From Comamonadaceae bacterium (GTDB lineage: Bacteria > Pseudomonadota > Gammaproteobacteria > Burkholderiales > Burkholderiaceae), in the NCBI GenBank assembly GCA_947374535.1, contig CANCCJ010000093.1, positions 1 to 10,536 of the forward strand: a stretch of DNA of 10,536 nt. Reading direction: 5' to 3'. The notes beneath the pieces are model-generated. The model did not search any database and was not told where the DNA came from. It saw only the letters and a program-made list of their open reading frames with translations. Numbering within the stretch: the stretch's first letter is position 1; each line of letters opens with the position of its first letter. The position numbers and the translations under genes are program-made. This document shows positions 6,370 to 10,536 of the stretch, in pieces.

Positions 6370-8492
6370 AAGCTAATTTGCACGCCCACTTTGAGGCTAC
6401 GGCCTGCCATTGGCGGGGCATTGCTGCCCATGGTTTGCGTGAGCACTGAGGTGGATGAGTAAGCCAACTTGTTGGTGATGTTGTCGAGCTTGGCAAACCA
6501 CAAGCTATGCACCGGCCCGCTGTGAGCGTGGTAGTTCAGACCTGCACGCCACAAGGTATTGGCGGCAGTGGTGATGCCAGGGTTCGCCCCGTTGTTGGGT
6601 ACATGGTTTTGCGCGGCAGCATGCATGAACCCCAAACGAGCCCCCCATGCGCTGTGCGACCAGACAGCGTCTGCGCCTACCCGCATGGGCGCGATACGCG
6701 GCAAATCACTTTTGTGCGTCAAGTCTTGGGCACGCACCAAATCAGCGCGTAACTCTAAGTCCATCGCCCCTTGGGCACTGTTGGACGAGAGAACCGCATC
6801 TTCACCGCCGACCATGCGCACTTTGGCGTTGGACTCCAGGCCGTAGAAGCGAGCACGTACCCCTTGAAAGTTGTAAAGAGGCATAGCGCCTGGATCCGTC
6901 TGAGCTGCGGCAACGCCTTGACTCAAGCGATAGTCCCCTGTTGGCTGCAACGAGATGAAATTGGCGAAATGCGAGCCAAAAGCCGTCACACCGAATTTGT
7001 GTGCCCCTTGCTGCAACTCAGCCCCCACATCCAATTGGGTAGCTTTTTCTAACCCCATTTGGGCACTCCCCACCTCATAGGTCGCAGTGGCGATGTGGGG
7101 TCCATTGGCAAACAACTCATAGTCTTTGGGCGCACGCTGGCTTGCACTGAGGTGACTGGTGATTTGCCAACCATTTTGCGATTCACCTTTGCGCAAATTG
7201 CGCATCACCCCTAGCCCCCAGCTAAAAGGGGTGAAGGTTTGGCTTTGGGCTAAGTTGTCCCCAAAATTTTCACGCAGCGCCACACGGATCGATTCGGTTC
7301 TCGCGCCTGCACTAAGTTGCCCCCAGCTTGTTTTGAGTGTTTGGTAGGCAAACAGGGCCGCACTTTGCGTTCGGCTAGGCCCCACAAACTTCTCTGCACC
7401 TTCGGCTTGCAAGTCATTGTGTTCGCGCTGAATGCCAACCGTGCCATCCAATTGCATGCCGTTGTTCAGACGCAGCGCTTGCTGGCGGCTTTCTAAACGA
7501 AAGTCATTGCCTTGATTGTCAAAGCGTGTATTGGCAACTGTTGCGTCGTATTCGGTGTGTGTGTAGTTGGTGTGGCCCAACTGAAATTTGACATCCTCAA
7601 ATGCGCCACCGACTTCGCGCAACTGCCCCTCCATCACCTGATGACGACGCCGCATGCCAATGCGCACCGTGGGTTCGGCCACCGTGCCATAGGTGCTGCG
7701 GTATTCGCTGGTCGATAAGCCGACGTAACCTCGGTCAAACAGCAGGGTGCCGCCCACAGCGCCACCTTGACTGTCACTGGCCGAATTGCACACACGGCGA
7801 CCATTGGGCGTGCCATCGCAGGTCATGTCTTTGGGCACACGCAGGTTTTGGGTGCTGCGATCAAACGCGTCCACATGCAACGCAACTTTGTCGTTACCAG
7901 CTTCCACCATCGCACCCGAACTGCGCTCGTTGGCCGCACCACCCGCGCGCACTTCGACCTTGCCCAACACGCCGCCTTTGGCCTCAAAAGCACGTTCGCG
8001 GGCAATGCGGTTGTCAATCACGTTGACCACACCACCCATGGCGCTACCGCCATACAACAAAGCCGCCGGACCGCGCAGCACTTCGATGCGTTCGGTCGTC
8101 AGTGGATCGATGGGCACAGCGTGGTCTGTACTCAAGCCCGACACATCCATATTGGCACCGCTGTTTTGCAAGATGCGGATGCGATCACCGTCCATGCCAC
8201 GAATCACGGGACGGCCCACGTTAGGTCCGAACGAACCATTGGCAATACCGGGCAAAGTATCCAGCGTTTCGCCCAAGGTACTGCCTTGGCGCTGGGTGAG
8301 CGCCGCACCCGAAAGCTGCTGTGCGGGTGCTAAAAGGGGGCGGGTATCGAGAGCACGCCCTGTGATGGTGACTTCATCCAAATGCCGACCTTCACCCTCA
8401 ATAGCAGATTGGGCCCAAGCCAAGCCAAGCGTGGCATCAAGCAATGTGCAAATGGCAACGGCGGCAGCGCTGCGCTGAAAAACGTATTTCAT
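6366..8492 (-). CDS. ZnuD-like TonB-dependent outer-membrane receptor
   Basis: A 708-residue outer-membrane receptor with an N-terminal signal peptide ending near AWA-Q (residue 28), a TonB box candidate LDEVTITGR (38-46), a plug domain to about 162 and a C-terminal beta-barrel ending in the classical terminal Phe (VGVQISF). The plug motifs [26 protein letters not shown] and [15 protein letters not shown] closely match those I know from the Neisseria zinc receptor ZnuD, so uptake of zinc or a related metal is the best guess; heme has also been proposed for relatives. An extracellular-loop candidate carries a cysteine pair (Cys225, Cys235) likely to form a disulfide. I chose the ATG at 8492 because the signal peptide begins there; the frame stays open to 8651. 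The ribosome binding site is weak (AGG, eight bases upstream). A small membrane protein and msrA lie directly upstream in the same direction. Confidence 0.88.
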   Translation of the reverse strand: MKYVFQRSAAAVAICTLLDATLGLAWAQSAIEGEGRHLDEVTITGRALDTRPLLAPAQQLSGAALTQRQGSTLGETLDTLPGIANGSFGPNVGRPVIRGMDGDRIRILQNSGANMDVSGLSTDHAVPIDPLTTERIEVLRGPAALLYGGSAMGGVVNVIDNRIARERAFEAKGGVLGKVEVRAGGAANERSSGAMVEAGNDKVALHVDAFDRSTQNLRVPKDMTCDGTPNGRRVCNSASDSQGGAVGGTLLFDRGYVGLSTSEYRSTYGTVAEPTVRIGMRRRHQVMEGQLREVGGAFEDVKFQLGHTNYTHTEYDATVANTRFDNQGNDFRLESRQQALRLNNGMQLDGTVGIQREHNDLQAEGAEKFVGPSRTQSAALFAYQTLKTSWGQLSAGARTESIRVALRENFGDNLAQSQTFTPFSWGLGVMRNLRKGESQNGWQITSHLSASQRAPKDYELFANGPHIATATYEVGSAQMGLEKATQLDVGAELQQGAHKFGVTAFGSHFANFISLQPTGDYRLSQGVAAAQTDPGAMPLYNFQGVRARFYGLESNAKVRMVGGEDAVLSSNSAQGAMDLELRADLVRAQDLTHKSDLPRIAPMRVGADAVWSHSAWGARLGFMHAAAQNHVPNNGANPGITTAANTLWRAGLNYHAHSGPVHSLWFAKLDNITNKLAYSSTSVLTQTMGSNAPPMAGRSLKVGVQISF

Positions 8493-8525
8493 GGCGTTGA
8501 CCTGCGGGACTAAAAGCGCCCCCTT

Positions 8526-8555
8526 ATTACAAACAAATGACAGTGCTGAAGTCAA
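8526..8555 (-). promoter_or_regulatory. Candidate sigma-70 promoter of the TonB-dependent receptor gene
   Basis: Reading leftward, TTGACT (8555-8550) and TGTAAT (8531-8526) are separated by 18 bases, each one mismatch from the -35 and -10 consensus. Transcription would begin about 7 bases further on, leaving a leader of roughly 27 bases before the ATG at 8492. It lies wholly in the 88-base gap after the small membrane protein gene, so the receptor could be expressed apart from msrA. I looked for an AT-rich Zur-type palindrome across it and found none. Confidence 0.5.
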
Positions 8556-8580
8556 AAATTCAAGCACACCCAACGTCAAA

Positions 8581-8961
8581 TTAATGCAAAGTAGGTGGCC
8601 CTCGGGCCGCGTAAAAACGTTCGACAAGCGCGAAACGCTCGTCCAACACAATAGCTGTCCAGGTTGGAACGGACACCACAGACATCAGCCATAAAGCGGG
8701 GGTGTACAAAAGGTCTGGGCACGTTTGATCAAAAAGCTGACACTCCACCGCGTTGCTGTGCTCACCCAAAATCGCCGCCAACACACCCGAACTGTCTGAA
8801 ACCCTATGGGTGGAGACACTGGCGTTGGGTTTGGCATGCGCCACACGGTGCACCAAACCCACGGTTTGCACCCACACCATGGCGACCAGACAGATCAGCA
8901 GCAAACGACGCAGCCCACGCGTGCACAAGGCCGATGGCAGGCCATGCAACACATCAACCAT
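8581..8961 (-). CDS. Uncharacterised small membrane or periplasmic protein with C-terminal ARGPP
   Basis: A 126-residue protein I cannot assign a function. Residues 17-36 form a hydrophobic segment after a basic LRR, which could be a membrane anchor or an uncleaved or late-cleaved signal (AHA at 41-43). A second hydrophobic stretch lies near 84-108. Between them is a polar part with His38, His42, His52 and His68 and cysteines at 74 and 81 (ECQLFDQTC). The end AARGPPTLH resembles small Burkholderiales proteins (DUF2946-like) that I recall next to metal-related TonB receptors; this likeness is from memory. The start at 8961 has an AAGGTG site close upstream and overlaps the msrA stop by eight bases, so translation is probably coupled. 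The receptor gene follows after 88 bases. Histidines and cysteines facing the periplasm would fit a metal-related role, but that is inference. Confidence 0.75.
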   Translation of the reverse strand: MVDVLHGLPSALCTRGLRRLLLICLVAMVWVQTVGLVHRVAHAKPNASVSTHRVSDSSGVLAAILGEHSNAVECQLFDQTCPDLLYTPALWLMSVVSVPTWTAIVLDERFALVERFYAARGPPTLH

Positions 8962-9511
8962 GCTTCACCTTGTCGGCAAAGGTTTGCATAAACTTTTGCA
9001 CCTTGGGGGCCACCACGAAGGCGCAATAGCCTTGTGCTGGATTGTTTTCAAAATAGTCCTGGTGGTAGTCCTCGGCAGGGGTGTAGTTGCGCAAGGTTTG
9101 TAGCTCTGTCACCACGCGGCCAGACAGGGCCATCTGGAGGTCATCCAGCACCTGTTGCGCGATCGCAAGGTCAGCTTCGTCGCTCACGTAAATAGCGCTG
9201 CGGTATTGCGTGCCCACATCGTTGCCTTGACGATTCAACGTGGTGGGGTCGTGGATGACAAAGAAAATTTCTAGCAACTCACGCAAGCCAATGAGGGTGG
9301 GGTCGTAAACCAAACGCACCACCTCGTTGTGACCGGTATGGCCTTCGCATACCTGCGCGTAAGTAGGATTCAAGGTCTGGCCATTGGAATAACCAGACTC
9401 TACGTCTCGTACACCATGGACACGCGTAAACACAGCCTCGGTGCACCAAAAGCAGCCGCCACCTAAAGTAATCACCTTAAGTGAAGCAGAGGACGCAAAA
9501 GGGGTTTTCAT
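8954..9511 (-). CDS. msrA: Peptide methionine (S)-S-oxide reductase MsrA
   Basis: A 185-residue enzyme that reduces methionine-S-sulfoxide in proteins and free form, using thioredoxin. The signature GGGCFWCTEAVF puts the catalytic cysteine at residue 20. Further family marks are YSNGQTLNPTYAQVCEGHTGHNEVV (begins at 41), HDPTTLNRQGNDVGTQYRS (begins at 88) and the C-terminal GYCAFVVAPKVQKF with Cys163 as likely resolving cysteine. There is no export signal, so it is cytoplasmic. I prefer the ATG at 9511; an in-frame ATG at 9535 would add eight residues but lies inside a repeated palindrome likely to be a control site. Neither start has a clear ribosome binding site. Downstream, the small membrane protein gene begins before msrA ends, making an msrA-led transcript that may reach the TonB receptor. 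The gene diverges from tetR. Confidence 0.95.
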   Translation of the reverse strand: MKTPFASSASLKVITLGGGCFWCTEAVFTRVHGVRDVESGYSNGQTLNPTYAQVCEGHTGHNEVVRLVYDPTLIGLRELLEIFFVIHDPTTLNRQGNDVGTQYRSAIYVSDEADLAIAQQVLDDLQMALSGRVVTELQTLRNYTPAEDYHQDYFENNPAQGYCAFVVAPKVQKFMQTFADKVKHG

Positions 9512-9529
9512 AGCTTTGATTCTATGGGT

Positions 9530-9553
9530 TGTCATTCATGACACACAGAACAC
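9530..9553 (+). repeat. Copy 2 of the 24-base element with palindrome TGTCA-N4-TGACA
   Basis: This copy matches the element at 5706-5729 at 21 of 24 positions, and its palindrome occupies 9530-9543. It lies in the divergent region between msrA and the TetR gene, 70 bases before the tetR GTG and 18 bases before the preferred msrA ATG. A longer msrA start at 9535 would fall inside the palindrome. Confidence 0.5.
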
Positions 9554-9592
9554 AGGGTCGTATGCATTCATCAAAAGGATTAAGCTGCTACA

Positions 9593-9614
9593 TTAATAAC
9601 CAATCAGTCATTAA
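9593..9614. promoter_or_regulatory. Candidate operator palindrome upstream of the TetR gene
   Basis: A 22-base imperfect palindrome in which 8 of 11 base pairs match. The outer arms TTAAT and ATTAA are perfect and the inner AC/GT pairs agree. It ends nine bases before the GTG start at 9624 and overlaps the likely core promoter, the usual place for an autoregulating TetR repressor site. The shape and place are seen; binding by this TetR protein is inferred. Confidence 0.5.
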
Positions 9615-9623
9615 CGAACAACC

Positions 9624-10286
9624 GTGTCCTTTACTTCCGCCAACTTAGCCGAAATCACGCCTAGAAGAGAGCGTCGTAAAGAAGCGCGTCCTGGCGAGCT
9701 CGTCAAAGCAGCGCTGGATTTATTTGTGGAAAAAGGCTTTGCCGCCACACGCGTGGACGAAGTCGCAGCACGCGCAGGTGTGTCCAAGGGCACCTTGTTT
9801 TTGTATTTCGACAGCAAGGAAGATCTATTCAAAGCGGTGATTCGCGAAAACATCGCCAACTTATTCCCGGCCTGGAATGAAGAGTTCAAAACCTTTGAAG
9901 GCAGCAGCGCGGAAATGCTGCACTACGCCATGGACTTGTGGTGGCTCAATGTGGGCAATACCCCAGCAAGTGGGATTGTCAAACTGGTCATCAGCGAGGC
10001 ACAAAACTTTCCAGAAGTTGCTGCCTTTTATCAAAAAGAAGTGGTTGAGCCGGGCACTGGTTTGCTACAAAGCATCTTGCAACGCGGCGTAGACCGGGGT
10101 GAGTTTCAGAGCATGGACACAAGCAAAAGTGTGTTTAGCATGATCGCACCCATGATCTTTTTGATGATGTGGAAACACTCCATGGGCGCTTGCGCCGCGT
10201 CGGCCAACATCATTGATCCTCAAGAATTCATCCACATGCATGTGGATTTATTGCTCCACGGCATGAGCACAAAGAGCCCCAAATGA
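9624..10286 (+). CDS. TetR/AcrR-family transcriptional regulator
   Basis: A 220-residue repressor-type protein. The N-terminal DNA-binding domain is clear: LVKAALDLFVEKGFAATRVD (26-45) followed by the helix-turn-helix EVAARAGVSKGTLFLYFDSK (46-65) and EDLFKAVIREN. The remainder is a helical ligand-binding and dimerisation domain whose ligand cannot be inferred. A basic lead (PRRERRKEARP) precedes the domain. The start is a GTG at 9624 without a clear ribosome binding site. The stop overlaps the next gene's ATG by four bases (ATGA), so regulator and RND adaptor are translated together. This layout is typical of a local repressor controlling its own efflux operon, opened by a toxic compound. A palindrome at 9593-9614 is the likely operator. 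Confidence 0.93.
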   Translation: MSFTSANLAEITPRRERRKEARPGELVKAALDLFVEKGFAATRVDEVAARAGVSKGTLFLYFDSKEDLFKAVIRENIANLFPAWNEEFKTFEGSSAEMLHYAMDLWWLNVGNTPASGIVKLVISEAQNFPEVAAFYQKEVVEPGTGLLQSILQRGVDRGEFQSMDTSKSVFSMIAPMIFLMMWKHSMGACAASANIIDPQEFIHMHVDLLLHGMSTKSPK

Positions 10287-10536
10287 AAAACATCAAAACC
10301 CGTTGGATCTTGATTGGCATCGTCATTTTGGCCTTGGTCGCCGGGGTCTGGCGCGCCATGAGTAACAAACGTGCTCAAGAAGCTGCGGCCGCTGTGCCTG
10401 TCGCTGTACAAACGCAAATCGAACTGGCCAACAGCGATGTGATGAGTGCGCAATTGCGCGACATCACGCAAGGCTTAGCGGTATCAGGCACTGTCAAGGC
10501 CGTGAACTATGCCGTCATCAAAGCCCGCGTAGCAGG
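10283..10536 (+). CDS. RND efflux periplasmic adaptor subunit (MFP/HlyD family), partial
   Basis: The first 84 codons of a membrane-fusion protein are visible before the window ends. A basic start MKNIKTR is followed by a hydrophobic segment (about residues 8-22) that is a signal or inner-membrane anchor, then an Ala-rich linker (QEAAAAVPVAVQTQ) and the first beta-barrel/lipoyl strand GLAVSGTVKAVNYAVIKARV, characteristic of adaptors that join an RND pump to its outer-membrane channel. The start ATG overlaps the TetR stop by four bases. An RND permease gene is expected beyond the right edge, judged by how such operons are built; it is not seen here. The substrate is unknown. Confidence 0.88.
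   Translation, partial: MKNIKTRWILIGIVILALVAGVWRAMSNKRAQEAAAAVPVAVQTQIELANSDVMSAQLRDITQGLAVSGTVKAVNYAVIKARVA

Noticed and set aside
7767..8478. Two overlapping plus-strand open frames of 188 and 230 codons antisense to the receptor plug.
   Set aside because: Mirror frames of a highly conserved gene; no recognisable domains and no initiation signals.
8493..8651. Upstream extension of the TonB receptor frame by 53 codons.
   Set aside because: A normal signal peptide begins at the ATG at 8492, and the extension would cover the candidate promoter and the end of the previous gene.

Overview
The window looks like the chromosome of a betaproteobacterium, most probably a freshwater Comamonadaceae-type member of the Burkholderiales. 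That rests on gene content and protein character (small Tat-exported HiPIP, IorAB-type molybdenum hydroxylase, ZnuD-like receptor, TetR plus RND adaptor) and moderate GC; no rRNA or other phylogenetic marker is present. I see no mobile element, CRISPR array, tRNA or rRNA. Coding density is very high and no gene-free stretch exceeds about 110 bases.

Layout. At the left edge the first 33 codons of a leftward gene (probably a 2-hydroxyacid dehydrogenase) diverge from a rightward crotonase-fold gene that lacks the usual hydratase glutamates (174-947). A perfect bidirectional hairpin terminator (967-993) separates it from a convergent leftward block read from about 5620 down to 1026. In transcription order that block is a [2Fe-2S] subunit (iorA-like), a Tat-signal molybdopterin subunit (iorB-like), an XdhC-family cofactor maturase, a MocA/MobA-like nucleotidyltransferase overlapping it by a GTGA junction, and then, after a hairpin and a 90-base gap, a Tat-exported high-potential iron-sulfur protein (HiPIP). 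Together these read as a periplasmic molybdenum hydroxylase, its cofactor-insertion helpers and possibly its electron acceptor.

Divergent from that block is pdxH (pyridoxamine 5'-phosphate oxidase, 5731-6369). It meets tail-to-tail, with a 4-base overlap, a second leftward block: msrA (peptide methionine sulfoxide reductase), a small membrane protein of unknown function overlapping msrA by 8 bases, and a ZnuD-like TonB-dependent receptor that also has a plausible promoter of its own. The right end carries a rightward TetR-family regulator with a palindromic operator candidate just upstream. Its stop overlaps (ATGA) the start of an RND efflux periplasmic adaptor that runs off the window.

The points most worth following are the HiPIP linked to the periplasmic molybdenum hydroxylase, the uncharacterised small protein linked to the zinc-type receptor, and a near-identical 24-base element containing TGTCA-N4-TGACA found in both divergent intergenic regions (iorA/pdxH and msrA/tetR). 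Nothing here is clearly a wholly new system.
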